A stretch of 12,381 nt of DNA from Flavobacteriaceae bacterium (GCA_020435885.1 JAGQYU010000182.1:266-12646), one strand, 5' to 3'. Positions 1-8,403 are shown, counted from the stretch's first letter. A program made the numbers and translations. The notes: a model not told the origin generated them from the sequence alone.

Positions 1-348
1 ATGATAGATGCTGATGAAGAAGTAGGAGGTGAAGGTAAAGGGTATAGACCTAAATCATTAATGCTATCTTCCTTGTCTGGATGTACAGGATTAGATGTAC
101 AGTCCTTACTGAAAAAGATGAGAGCTGAAGTTGCTGCTTTTGATATTGAAGTAGAAGCTAATTTAACTGACGAACATCCGAAATACTATGATAAGGTACA
201 CGTTACTTATAATTTCTATGATAAGGAGTTTAAAAAAGATAAGATAGAAAAAGCAGTAAACTTATCTGTAGAGCGTTATTGTGGAGTTATGGAAATGTTT
301 AGACAATTTTGTAAACTTACCACTGAGATAAAATATCATGAACAGTAA
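1..348 (+). CDS. OsmC-family peroxidase-like protein, 5' end cut off
   Basis: This is the C-terminal 115 residues of an OsmC/Ohr-family protein, a cytoplasmic family that reduces organic hydroperoxides through two cysteines. Both expected cysteines are visible: Cys28 in SLSGCTGLD, at the start of the long central helix, and Cys94 in VERYCGV. The segment GGEGKGYRP before Cys28 is typical of the YhfA-like subgroup. Family members are usually about 135-140 residues, so roughly 20 N-terminal residues (the first beta strands) lie before base 1. The ATG at base 1 is therefore probably an internal Met, not the start. The gene ends inside a strong hairpin whose left arm contains its TAA codon. Family assignment is firm; the actual substrate cannot be read from the sequence. 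Confidence 0.85.
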   Translation: MIDADEEVGGEGKGYRPKSLMLSSLSGCTGLDVQSLLKKMRAEVAAFDIEVEANLTDEHPKYYDKVHVTYNFYDKEFKKDKIEKAVNLSVERYCGVMEMFRQFCKLTTEIKYHEQ

Positions 349-385
349 ATAAAAAACCTCAGCTTTTGCTGAGGTTTTTTATTTA
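346..385. terminator. Bidirectional intrinsic terminator between osmC-like gene and susD
   Basis: A perfect 18-bp inverted repeat (346-363 and 368-385) encloses a TTTT loop. The core is AAAAAACCTCAGC/GCTGAGGTTTTTT. A-tracts on one side and T-tracts on the other give a U-run in either direction, so it can terminate both the rightward osmC-like gene and the leftward susCD operon, whose susD stop is at 397. The left arm includes the TAA stop codon of the osmC-like gene at 346-348. Confidence 0.9.
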
Positions 386-396
386 AAAACAAAGTT

Positions 397-1890
397 TTAT
401 TGGAAAAGCCAAATATCAGTTACAGATGTCGATTCATCTGAGATAATATTAGGATTAGAATTTGTTTCACCTGTTTCTGGATAATAAGCTCTTCTATACC
501 ATTGTCCTAAATATTCATCATCAGGCTGTTGAATACGTATATCTAGGCCTTTAAAAACATCAGATGAGAAATCATAGCGTCTAAAATCATTATATGTTTC
601 CGTATTATGAATATTGGCTATATATTTTTCTCTCATAATATTATGTAATTGCAAGTTTGCTTCTCCAACGTCAACAGATGCATCGGCAAGATAGCTTGAG
701 CCACTAACACTTAGCTTATCCATGTTGGCTTGAATTCCTGCTAAGTAAGCACTATAACCTGCTGAATTGATACCCGTTGAAGTGGTAGTTCCTCCTGCAT
801 TTAAGAATTCTGCTTCAGCTTTTATAAACATTGCCTCTGCATAAGTTATTAAAATTAGTGGAGAGTCTGAACTTGTGTGAAATCCCCCATCTTTATAAAA
901 TGTGTTTCCACTTTCACCATCAGATGATTCCCCATCTCCGCCATTCATAAAACCTCTCCAAGGGTCTGTTGCTGGAGCTGAAACACCTACGCCGATTTCT
1001 TTTACGAACATAGCAGAAAGTCTAGGGTCTTCAGTTATAGATGTAAAAGGATATTGGTTTCCATTCATTAAACTAATAAGCTGATCATTTAAAGCATTGT
1101 AATAGTTAGAAGTACTTCTTTGAGTAACATTAATAGTATAATAAGGATTGTTAGAAGGGGCTCCAACATAACTTAATTGAAAATCATCATCATTAGAAGT
1201 AAATCCATTATTAATGGAAGTTAAAACATCTGAAGCTGATGTGCCTCCATTTTTCATTAATTTTAATTGCAGTCTTGCTTTATAGGTATAAGCAGCTCTT
1301 AACCACTTATCTAAATCGCCACCATATATCATATCTTCATCTTCCATAATTATGCCAGAACTGTCAGATCCTTGCAGAGCACTAATGGCATCATCTAATA
1401 ACTGTAAAGCTTGACTATAAACAGTTTCGCCATCATCTAAAGAAGGATATTGATATGTTTCAGGTTGAGTAGCTTCAGAATAGACAACATCTCCCCATAG
1501 TTCTACTGCAGTACTTAAATTTATTGCAGTTATAATATCCGCAACAGCCTTGTAATGTGTGGCTCCAGATTCAGCAGCTTTTTCTTTAATAAGCTTAAGG
1601 TTCGGAAATACATCAGTATACATAACACTCCAAGTACTTGCACAACTACTTTGACCTTGGGCAGCATAACCATAACCTCCAAAATATTGAGTATAGTTGC
1701 TTACTACAGATGCAGCGTAATAATTTGATGTTACTGTATTTTTTAAAACAGGGGCCAAAAGGTCTTTCATTGCTAATTCATCTTCATCTTTTTGTCCAGG
1801 TTGAGTGTTAACATCCAGATAATCACTACAACTTGTTATAAAAAAAGCAGCAATTAATGATAAAATTAATTTTATTATTTTATTTTTCAT
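397..1890 (-). CDS. SusD/RagB-like outer-membrane substrate-binding lipoprotein
   Basis: This 497-aa protein is the surface lipoprotein partner of the SusC-type transporter encoded just upstream. It forms the lid that binds substrate and closes over the barrel. A lipoprotein signal peptide is clear: basic MKNKIIK, a hydrophobic stretch, then lipobox ITSC with Cys21 as the lipidated residue, followed by SDYLDVN. The sequence fits the SusD-like_2 branch (nutrient-binding SusD/RagB lipoproteins): an N-terminal segment through YTQYFGG, TPR-like helices around 155-215 (KWLRAAYTYKARLQLKL), and the characteristic C-terminal motif MREKYIANIHNTETYNDFRR at 419-438. Length is normal for the family. It starts 11 nt after the susC stop, so the two are one operon. 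Substrate is unknown: no glycosidase, lyase or peptidase gene is next to it. The mRNA ends at the hairpin 346-385. Confidence 0.93.
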   Translation of the reverse strand: MKNKIIKLILSLIAAFFITSCSDYLDVNTQPGQKDEDELAMKDLLAPVLKNTVTSNYYAASVVSNYTQYFGGYGYAAQGQSSCASTWSVMYTDVFPNLKLIKEKAAESGATHYKAVADIITAINLSTAVELWGDVVYSEATQPETYQYPSLDDGETVYSQALQLLDDAISALQGSDSSGIIMEDEDMIYGGDLDKWLRAAYTYKARLQLKLMKNGGTSASDVLTSINNGFTSNDDDFQLSYVGAPSNNPYYTINVTQRSTSNYYNALNDQLISLMNGNQYPFTSITEDPRLSAMFVKEIGVGVSAPATDPWRGFMNGGDGESSDGESGNTFYKDGGFHTSSDSPLILITYAEAMFIKAEAEFLNAGGTTTSTGINSAGYSAYLAGIQANMDKLSVSGSSYLADASVDVGEANLQLHNIMREKYIANIHNTETYNDFRRYDFSSDVFKGLDIRIQQPDDEYLGQWYRRAYYPETGETNSNPNIISDESTSVTDIWLFQ

Positions 1891-1901
1891 TTTTACTTAA
1901 T

Positions 1902-4900
1902 TTAAAAATTAAATGTAATTCCAAAAGTGTAAGACTCAGTTAGAGGAATACCTCTACCGGTAAATGCTGCAAGCCCAGGATTTCCGGCACTATAATCAGT
2001 ACCTTCTGGATCATAACCATCAAAAGGAGTCCAAAGTAGAATGTTATTGGCACTTACTTCCATCTTAATATCATCAATAAACTTAATACCGTGAATATTT
2101 TCTCCTAGAGAATATGAAAGACTAATATTTCTTAGTTTTACCCAAGAAGCATCTTGAAGTAGCACTTCTGCATTTCTTCTCCAATTTGCTGTATTGTTAA
2201 ACAATCCATATAATGCAGATGAAGTAGGAGAAGTATCAACCTCAGTAGTATTAGGAATATATGAACCTGGATTGTCTGGGTCTTCCATAACACCGTCAAA
2301 AACATAAGTGTCACCTTGTCTAAACTGCATTGTATATTGCGAACTTCCAAATCTATTAGTTACATAACGAGTCCATGTATATTTATCTCCTCCTTTTTTC
2401 CATTCAAATAGAAAATTGAACCTTAAATCTTTCCATTTAATGGTATTGCCAAATCCCATAGTAAAATCTGGTGTAGCATCACCAACTTGTAATAAGTTGT
2501 CAAAATCGGTTGTAGGCAAACCATTACTGTCTAATATCAATTGTCCATCCTCGGTTCTATTAGACAGATAACCATAAATGGCACCAATTTTATCACCTTC
2601 TCTTGGCTGTAGATATATTCTGGCGCCAGTAGGATCAGGATCAGGAGACAAAAAGTCTATGTAAGGAACGTCATCAGGGAGGCTCGTTACTTTTCCGTCA
2701 TAGGTATCAAAAGTATAATTTATAGTAAATGAAAAATCATCGTTTTTAATAATATCTCCACTTAAAGCAATTTCATGCCCATAAGTGGTATACTCTCCGG
2801 CATTTCTCCATAATTGAGTATAACCTGTAGATGAAGGTGTGGCAACACCAAAAATGGACTTTGTAATTTTATCATTAAAATAACTATAATCCATTCTCAA
2901 ACGATTATTGAAGAATCTTACGTCAGCACCAATTTCCCATCCCTTTTTTAATTGAGGTTTGATATTAGGATCTATTTTAGTATCGCTATATTCATAGCCA
3001 CCGATTCCATCCCAAGGGAAACCTGAAGCTCTTCCTAATTTATTGGTAATGGTTCGGGATAGCCCTGTACCAACTTGAGCATATGAAAGTCTTAATTTAG
3101 CAAAAGATACTTTATTACTTGTTTTAAATAAATCTTCTTTTAAATCATAAGCAATACTAACAGAAGGGTAAAATACAGATTTATTATTAGGCATTTTAGA
3201 AAGCCAGTCATTTCTACCGGTTATTGATACAAATAACTTATTGTAAAAATCAACTTTAAACTCACCAAAAACACCAATATTTCTGTCTCTACTAAGAGAA
3301 TTTGAGACACTAAAATTTTCTTGAGCATTACTTATATGAGTGTCGTGTGGAAATTGTAAGTTTTCGCCATACATCCTATTTGATTCCCAAGAACCACTAG
3401 TAACTTGATTACCTAATAATAAAGAAGAGCGAATATCATCAGAAAAATCATGAGTAAAAGTAACTAAAAAGTTAGATTCTAGTCCTTTAAATATCAAATC
3501 TTGATCTACAATGAAACCATTTTCACCCGACCCTTCATCTGTATCAGGGGCAACAAAGCGGTGATATCTAGAGGTGTAATTATCAAACTGTAATGCATAG
3601 TTTAGGCTTAACCAATCTAGAGGTTTCCAATTTAGATTACCCTTTGCTATCCAACGATTAGTATCTTCAGTAAGCGAACTAAATTCAGCATTATAAAGGG
3701 GGTTATCGATAAAACCAGGATAAGGATTCCTACGAGTGCCATCTGGGTTTAAATAGTCAGTAACAGGGAAAGTAGGCGTCCAATAACCAAGGGCACTTAT
3801 AATAGATTTATCTCCACCAGTCGGCTTACGAGAGTCAGAATTTGTAAGAGCAAAAGAGGAATTGATGGTAAACTTATCAGTAACATTATAAGTTGTATTA
3901 ACTCTATAACTAGTTCTGTTATAATCAGTTTTAGGAATTATACCATCTTCTTGATTGTTAGCAACAGACATATAGTAATTGAATTTTTCTGTTGCACCGG
4001 CTAAACTAAAGCTAGTGTTAATATTTATTCCATTATCAAACATATCATATGGATCATAATATTTGTCGTTTGTTAGATCAACTACAGTACCATTATATTC
4101 AAAACTGTCATCAGAATAACGAACCCCCCATGTATACGGCCCATTACCACTACCAACACCTGTAATAGTATAACCATCTTCAGTTTCAGGTGTATAAAGC
4201 CTATAAGGTCTTCCATATCGCCCTTCTCTGAACACATTTTGTAGGTCTGGGGTTTGTGTTACTTTACTGGAAGAAATATTCGAAGATAAAGTCATTTTAG
4301 GCTTACCTTGCTTGCCCTTTTTAGTAGTAATAATAATAGCCCCATTACCAGCTCTATTACCATATAGGGCTGTTGCGGCCGCACCTTTTAAAATGTTAAA
4401 AGATTCTATATCATCAGGATTCAGGTCAGCTGATCTTGAAGATGCGGAATATTTTTCACTACTTGATACCCAAGCATTTTCTCCACTTCCGGTTAAAGAA
4501 GGCACATAAGTATCATTGTTTAAAGGCACACCGTCAACAATGATAAGAGGTGTACTTGGAGTAGAAGGATCCATAGAGGTTAACCCTCTTATAAGGATAT
4601 CAATACCGCCACCTACAGAACCAGAGGTCTTGGTTATTCTTAAACCTGGAACTTCGCCTTGTAATGCTGTAATTGCATTGGTTTTACCAGTAACAACCAA
4701 ATCTTCGGCTTCAATTCTTGTAGCTGCATAACCCAGTTCCCTCTCACTCCTTTCAATACCAAAAGCAGTTACTATAACTTCATCAAGTTGACTGGCACTT
4801 TCTTCTAAAGTAACATTTAAAGTAGATCCGGTAATAACAACTTCTTTTGGAGAATAGCCTAAGAAAGAAAAGACAAGTATGTCTCCTTGAGATGCTTTTA

Positions 4901-5087
4901 TCTCATAGTTACCATGAAAATCTGATGATGTTCCTGTGCTTGTTCCTTTAACTTGAATGTTTACACCTGGCAAACCATTGCCATCAGCATCACTTACTTT
5001 ACCGCTAACTGTAGTAGTTTGTGCAAAAAGTAAAGAAAATGTTGATGTAAGAAATACAAGAAAAGAAAGAGTAAGTTTTTTTCTCAT
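1902..5087 (-). CDS. SusC/RagA-family TonB-linked outer-membrane transporter
   Basis: This 1061-aa outer-membrane beta-barrel imports large substrates using TonB energy, together with the SusD-like lipoprotein encoded downstream. I place the start at 5087 because this Met begins a clean signal peptide (MRKKLTLSFLVFLTSTFSLLFAQ, about residues 1-23). An in-frame ATG at 5147 would add 20 residues in front of it and is unlikely. Domains: a carboxypeptidase-D-like regulatory domain at about 25-95 (VSGKVSDADGNGLPGVNIQVKGT), a TonB-box-like LDEVIVTAFG at 101-110, a plug at about 115-257 with the SusC signature LYGNRAGNGAIIITTKKG at 241-258, then the barrel ending in terminal Phe (TFGITFNF). There is no STN domain between signal peptide and plug, which argues against control by an anti-sigma/ECF relay and fits control by the divergent DeoR protein. 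Substrate unknown. Confidence 0.95.
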   Translation of the reverse strand: MRKKLTLSFLVFLTSTFSLLFAQTTTVSGKVSDADGNGLPGVNIQVKGTSTGTSSDFHGNYEIKASQGDILVFSFLGYSPKEVVITGSTLNVTLEESASQLDEVIVTAFGIERSERELGYAATRIEAEDLVVTGKTNAITALQGEVPGLRITKTSGSVGGGIDILIRGLTSMDPSTPSTPLIIVDGVPLNNDTYVPSLTGSGENAWVSSSEKYSASSRSADLNPDDIESFNILKGAAATALYGNRAGNGAIIITTKKGKQGKPKMTLSSNISSSKVTQTPDLQNVFREGRYGRPYRLYTPETEDGYTITGVGSGNGPYTWGVRYSDDSFEYNGTVVDLTNDKYYDPYDMFDNGININTSFSLAGATEKFNYYMSVANNQEDGIIPKTDYNRTSYRVNTTYNVTDKFTINSSFALTNSDSRKPTGGDKSIISALGYWTPTFPVTDYLNPDGTRRNPYPGFIDNPLYNAEFSSLTEDTNRWIAKGNLNWKPLDWLSLNYALQFDNYTSRYHRFVAPDTDEGSGENGFIVDQDLIFKGLESNFLVTFTHDFSDDIRSSLLLGNQVTSGSWESNRMYGENLQFPHDTHISNAQENFSVSNSLSRDRNIGVFGEFKVDFYNKLFVSITGRNDWLSKMPNNKSVFYPSVSIAYDLKEDLFKTSNKVSFAKLRLSYAQVGTGLSRTITNKLGRASGFPWDGIGGYEYSDTKIDPNIKPQLKKGWEIGADVRFFNNRLRMDYSYFNDKITKSIFGVATPSSTGYTQLWRNAGEYTTYGHEIALSGDIIKNDDFSFTINYTFDTYDGKVTSLPDDVPYIDFLSPDPDPTGARIYLQPREGDKIGAIYGYLSNRTEDGQLILDSNGLPTTDFDNLLQVGDATPDFTMGFGNTIKWKDLRFNFLFEWKKGGDKYTWTRYVTNRFGSSQYTMQFRQGDTYVFDGVMEDPDNPGSYIPNTTEVDTSPTSSALYGLFNNTANWRRNAEVLLQDASWVKLRNISLSYSLGENIHGIKFIDDIKMEVSANNILLWTPFDGYDPEGTDYSAGNPGLAAFTGRGIPLTESYTFGITFNF

Positions 5088-5212
5088 AGAATGATAATTT
5101 GAATTAGTAGAATGTAAATCTAGTAAAAAAAAGATAAGTTGTTGCATTATTGTGCGTTAAATTTGCTTTTTTGTTCCTGTTTTTGCAACTTTATAAAAAA
5201 ATTATTAATAAA
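5088..5212. promoter_or_regulatory. Divergent regulatory region between susCD and the deoR-like gene
   Basis: These 125 bp must hold the promoters of both divergent units. Rightward, TAAATTTG at 5158-5165 is an exact TAnnTTTG -7 element. The best -33 TTG (5139-5141) lies 16 bp before it, one base shorter than the usual 17-23. Leftward there is no exact -7 match; TAGATTTA (complement of 5115-5122) is the closest. Two inverted similar elements stand out: TGCAACAACTTAT on the minus strand (5146-5134) and TGCAACTTTAT on the plus strand (5184-5194). They flank the rightward -7 element and are candidate regulator sites. Confidence 0.45.
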
Positions 5213-5962
5213 ATGCTAAAAGAGGAAAGGCATCAGGTTATATTAAATAAACTACATATTAACCGAAAGGTATTATCAACCAAGTTAAGTGAGGAACTTA
5301 ATGTTTCTGAAGATACTGTCAGAAGAGATTTAAAGGAATTAGAAGCAAAAAGACTCCTTTATAAGGTACATGGAGGGGCTTTGTCAATAGAGAATAAAAT
5401 AAAAACTTATGATGAACGTAGTATTTTTGATATTGACAAGAAAGAAATAATTGCTCAAAAGGCTGTTAAATTAATTCATGATGGACAAGTTATAATAATG
5501 AGTGGTAGTACCACTAATTTACAATTAGCTAAGATTATTCCTTCTAAAACTAATGCAACTATTTTTACCTATAGTTTACCTGTAGCATTGGAATTAACAC
5601 ATCATCCATCCATCGAAGTTATTTTTATTGGTGGAAAACTTAATAAGGGTGCGCAGGTTACCACAGGTATAGATGTAATTAACTCTATATCCAATATAAG
5701 AGCTGACATGTGTTTTATGGGAACAGGGGGTATTGATACCATAAGAGGATTTACAGAACCCGATTGGGAGGTATCTCACATAAAAAAAACAATGATAGAT
5801 GTTTCAGATTATGTAGTAGCAATGTCCACCAGTGATAAAATAATGAAAGTAGAACGTTATGCAGCAGCTCCTATTCATAAAATAGATACCATTATTACTG
5901 AAAAAGAGCCAACAGATTCAATGTTTGAGAGCTTTCAGGAGCTTGGAATAACAGTAATTTAG
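5213..5962 (+). CDS. DeoR-family transcriptional regulator
   Basis: This 249-aa DNA-binding repressor-type protein has an N-terminal DeoR helix-turn-helix at about 4-57, with the hallmark VSEDTVRRDLKELE and KVHGGAL. A DeoR sensor domain of the ribose-5-phosphate-isomerase-like fold follows at about 75-230, with SGSTT (97-101), FIGGKLN, GTGGID (170-175) and GFTE. Family members usually sense a phosphorylated sugar. Here the common DSGTTT-like phosphate-loop motif reads MSGSTT, with Met96 where Asp is frequent, so the ligand may differ. I chose the ATG at 5213 because MLKEERHQVIL is the usual family start; the in-frame ATG at 5150 adds a hydrophobic, non-family extension. The gene is divergent from susCD, 125 bp away, and likely controls it (inference). 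It is followed after 23 nt by recJ, probably on the same mRNA. Confidence 0.92.
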   Translation: MLKEERHQVILNKLHINRKVLSTKLSEELNVSEDTVRRDLKELEAKRLLYKVHGGALSIENKIKTYDERSIFDIDKKEIIAQKAVKLIHDGQVIIMSGSTTNLQLAKIIPSKTNATIFTYSLPVALELTHHPSIEVIFIGGKLNKGAQVTTGIDVINSISNIRADMCFMGTGGIDTIRGFTEPDWEVSHIKKTMIDVSDYVVAMSTSDKIMKVERYAAAPIHKIDTIITEKEPTDSMFESFQELGITVI

Positions 5963-5985
5963 CATACATTTGTTACAAAAATAAA

Positions 5986-7683
5986 ATGCGTTGGACATTA
6001 AAAGACAAACCTTCTGAGGAAAAGATAAATCATATTGCCAAAGAAATTAATGTAAATACAACCATTGCTGCATTATTGGTCCAACGGGGTATTGATACTT
6101 TTGAAAAAGCAAAATCTTTTTTTAGGCCTAGTCTGGATGAACTCCACGATCCTTTTCTGATGGCAGATATGCAAAAAGCAGTTGATCGTATAGAAAAGGC
6201 CATTAAGAATAACGAAAATATGTTGGTTTATGGTGATTATGATGTAGATGGCACAACGGCAGTTTCATTAGTCTCTTCATATTTAAGAACACTTACCACT
6301 AACGTGGCTACTTATATTCCTGATAGATATGAAGAAGGGTACGGAGTGTCATTTCAAGGAATCGATTTTGCTGAAGACAATGATTTTTCTTTGATCATAG
6401 CATTGGATTGTGGCATCAAAGCCATAGATAAAGTTGAGTATGCCACTAAAAAAGGAATTGATTTCATTATTTGTGATCATCATCGACCAGGAGCTAGGTT
6501 ACCAAAAGCCATTGCTGTTTTGGACCCTAAAAGAGATGATTGTCAGTATCCGTATGATGAACTGTGTGGATGTGGCGTTGGCTTTAAATTAATACAAGCG
6601 ATAGCTTCAAATAGAGGTGGAGAAGTGGAGCAATTAAAACCATATCTTGATCTGGTTGCAACCGCCATTGCTGCAGATATTGTTCCCATAACAGGAGAAA
6701 ACAGGATACTTGCACATTTTGGGTTGCAACAGATTAACTGCAATCCAAGACCAGGTATAAAAGCATTAATACACCAAATAAAAAAAGAAACACTTACTAT
6801 AACCGATGTGGTTTTTATTATTGCCCCGAGAATTAATGCAGCAGGGCGTATGAAGCATGGAAATCATGCAGTTGAATTGCTAACACAAACGGATTTTGAC
6901 ACTGCTTGTTCAATGGCTTGGGGAATAGAGCAGTTTAATACTGATAGGAAAAATCTGGACGAAATAATTACTAAGGAAGCTTTACTTCAGATTGAAATAA
7001 ATGATGAAACTGAAAACTTTACTACGGTAGTTTATCAAAGTAATTGGCACAAAGGGGTTATTGGCATTGTGGCTTCAAGATTGATAGAAACGTATTACAG
7101 ACCAACCTTGGTTTTTACTAAAAATGGTGATAAGTTGGCTGCTTCGGCACGTTCAGTCAGTGGTTTTGACATTTACAATGCGTTGGAACAGTGTTCTGAA
7201 TATATTGAGCAGTTTGGCGGACATAAGTATGCAGCCGGACTTACATTGCTGGAAGAAAATTACGAAGGGTTTAAAAAACATTTTGAAAATGTAGTAAAGA
7301 TTACCATTCAGGATGAATTATTAACTCCAGAAATTAAAATTGATTTGGAAATCGAGATAGCGGACATAACGCCAAAATTCTACCGTATTTTAAAACAATT
7401 AGCTCCTTTTGGTCCTCAAAATATGAAACCTGTTTTTTTAACAAAAGGATTAAAGGACACTGGTTACAGCAGAAAAGTAGGTAGTGATGAAAGTCATTTA
7501 AAGCTTGATATGGTTTCTAATGATGGAGTTAAGATTAATGGAATAGGTTTTAATTTAGCGCATCATTATGATGAAATTGCTAAAAGCAATTCTTTTGATA
7601 TTGTTTTTACTATTGAAGAAAATCAATGGAATGGTAACACATCACTTCAGTTAAATATAAAGGATATTAGAATGTCATTCTGA
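5986..7683 (+). CDS. recJ: Single-stranded-DNA-specific exonuclease RecJ
   Basis: RecJ is a 5'-to-3' single-strand DNA exonuclease acting in recombinational and mismatch repair in the cytoplasm. The 565-aa length is usual. The DHH-family metal site is intact: GDYDVDG at 83-89 (Asp84, Asp86, Asp88), ALDCGI with Asp141, DHH at 164-166, and Asp231 in AADIVP. The RecJ-specific PRINAAGRM follows at 281-289, then the DHHA1 domain with NWHKGVIGIVASRL (353-366) and GGHKYAAG (411-418). The C-terminal OB-like domain contains LAPFGPQNMKPVF. The ATG at 5986 fits the family start. It sits 23 nt after the DeoR-like gene, so co-transcription is likely though functionally unrelated. The last three sense codons and the stop lie within a dispersed-repeat-like sequence (see 7674-7700). 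Confidence 0.96.
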   Translation: MRWTLKDKPSEEKINHIAKEINVNTTIAALLVQRGIDTFEKAKSFFRPSLDELHDPFLMADMQKAVDRIEKAIKNNENMLVYGDYDVDGTTAVSLVSSYLRTLTTNVATYIPDRYEEGYGVSFQGIDFAEDNDFSLIIALDCGIKAIDKVEYATKKGIDFIICDHHRPGARLPKAIAVLDPKRDDCQYPYDELCGCGVGFKLIQAIASNRGGEVEQLKPYLDLVATAIAADIVPITGENRILAHFGLQQINCNPRPGIKALIHQIKKETLTITDVVFIIAPRINAAGRMKHGNHAVELLTQTDFDTACSMAWGIEQFNTDRKNLDEIITKEALLQIEINDETENFTTVVYQSNWHKGVIGIVASRLIETYYRPTLVFTKNGDKLAASARSVSGFDIYNALEQCSEYIEQFGGHKYAAGLTLLEENYEGFKKHFENVVKITIQDELLTPEIKIDLEIEIADITPKFYRILKQLAPFGPQNMKPVFLTKGLKDTGYSRKVGSDESHLKLDMVSNDGVKINGIGFNLAHHYDEIAKSNSFDIVFTIEENQWNGNTSLQLNIKDIRMSF

Positions 7684-7700
7684 GCAGAGTGAATAATCTT
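7674..7700. repeat. Degenerate dispersed intergenic repeat-like sequence at the recJ end
   Basis: These 27 bases (starting GTCATTCTGAGCAGAGTGAA) closely resemble the GTCATTCTGAGCG-type imperfect palindrome that recurs between genes in many Flavobacteria, as recalled from general knowledge. The outer arms are degraded (ATTC/GAAT only). The copy overlaps the last codons and TGA of recJ and fills most of the gap to rpe. Only one copy lies in this window, so repetitiveness is not shown here. Confidence 0.45.
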
Positions 7701-7704
7701 ATTA

Positions 7705-8355
7705 TCAGAAATTTTTCAGTTCGGCAATTGTTTGAATAGGATTTTCGCTTTTAAACACAAAACTTCCGGCAACTAACACATCTGCTCCGGCAGTTAGCAA
7801 TTTATGAGCATTTTTATCGGTAACACCACCGTCAATTTCTATCAATGCTTTAGAGCCAGATTTATCAATTAGATCTCGTAACTGAATTATTTTTTTGTAA
7901 GTATTTTCAATAAACTGTTGCCCGCCAAAACCTGGGTTTACACTCATCAATAAAACAAGGTCTAAATCTAAAATAATATCTTCCAAAACAGCAATTGGTG
8001 TGTGTGGGTTCAATGAAACACCTGCTTGCATTCCTTCGGCTTTAATAGCTTGAACGGTTCGGTTTAAATGGTTACAAGCCTCATAATGTACTGTTAGCAA
8101 ACCTGCCCCTGCATTTTTAAAATTTACGATGTACCTATCCGGATCAACGATCATTAAATGTACATCAAGCATCTTTTTTGCATGTTTTTGCACAGCTTTA
8201 ATTACAGGAACTCCGAAAGAAATATTAGGCACAAACAGACCGTCCATCACGTCAACGTGAATCCAATCAGCTTCACTGTTATTGATCATTTCAATATCTC
8301 GTTGCAAGTTACCGAAATCGGCAGCTAAAATGGAAGGTGCTATTAAATGGCTCAT
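7705..8355 (-). CDS. rpe: Ribulose-phosphate 3-epimerase
   Basis: The enzyme interconverts D-ribulose 5-phosphate and D-xylulose 5-phosphate in the pentose phosphate pathway. The 216-aa TIM barrel matches the family length. The start MSHLIAPSILAADF at 8355 is the classic N-terminus with Ser8. Metal ligands are present: His33 and Asp35 in WIHVDVMDG, His66 in LDVHLM, and Asp175 in IDGGV; Asp35 and Asp175 act as acid/base. The loop MSVNPGFGGQQFI (137-149) and the phosphate-binding AGSF (196-199) are intact. A longer in-frame reading from 8427 would translate through the terminator hairpin at 8392-8420 and is rejected. A -7-like element 15 bp before the start suggests its own promoter. The gene faces recJ, with only 21 nt between the stops. 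Confidence 0.96.
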   Translation of the reverse strand: MSHLIAPSILAADFGNLQRDIEMINNSEADWIHVDVMDGLFVPNISFGVPVIKAVQKHAKKMLDVHLMIVDPDRYIVNFKNAGAGLLTVHYEACNHLNRTVQAIKAEGMQAGVSLNPHTPIAVLEDIILDLDLVLLMSVNPGFGGQQFIENTYKKIIQLRDLIDKSGSKALIEIDGGVTDKNAHKLLTAGADVLVAGSFVFKSENPIQTIAELKNF

Positions 8356-8370
8356 GTAGGTTATTTTTTG

Positions 8371-8403
8371 CAAAAATACTACTATAAAAGAGAAAACTCT
8401 CAA
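8371..8403 (-). promoter_or_regulatory. Predicted rpe promoter (Bacteroidota type)
   Basis: On the minus strand TATTTTTG (8378-8371) matches TAnnTTTG exactly. A TTG (8403-8401) lies 22 bp upstream, within the usual spacing. The TTG falls in the distal arm of the rpoD terminator hairpin. Transcription would start near 8365, giving a leader of only about ten bases before the rpe ATG at 8355. No experimental support is available. Confidence 0.45.

Noticed and set aside
1..3. ATG at the first base as the start of the osmC-like gene
   Set aside because: The first beta strands of the OsmC fold are missing from the 115-aa product, so the true start lies before the window.
4375..4382. GCGGCCGC octamer (NotI site) as a possible cloning junction
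   Set aside because: It encodes the conserved Gly-Ala-Ala-Ala segment of the SusC plug in frame, with intact family sequence on both sides.
2138..4731. Several 60-70 codon frames inside susC on both strands
   Set aside because: They are out-of-frame or antisense shadows of a well-supported gene with no family signal.
5095..5106. TAATT-TG-AATTA palindrome before susC as an operator
   Set aside because: Five-base AT-only arms arise easily by chance in this base composition.
5088..5147. 20-residue N-terminal extension of SusC
   Set aside because: It precedes a typical signal peptide starting at the Met at 5087 and would cover the promoter region.
5150..5212. 21-residue N-terminal extension of the DeoR-like protein
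   Set aside because: It is hydrophobic and unlike the family start, and it contains the predicted -7 element TAAATTTG.
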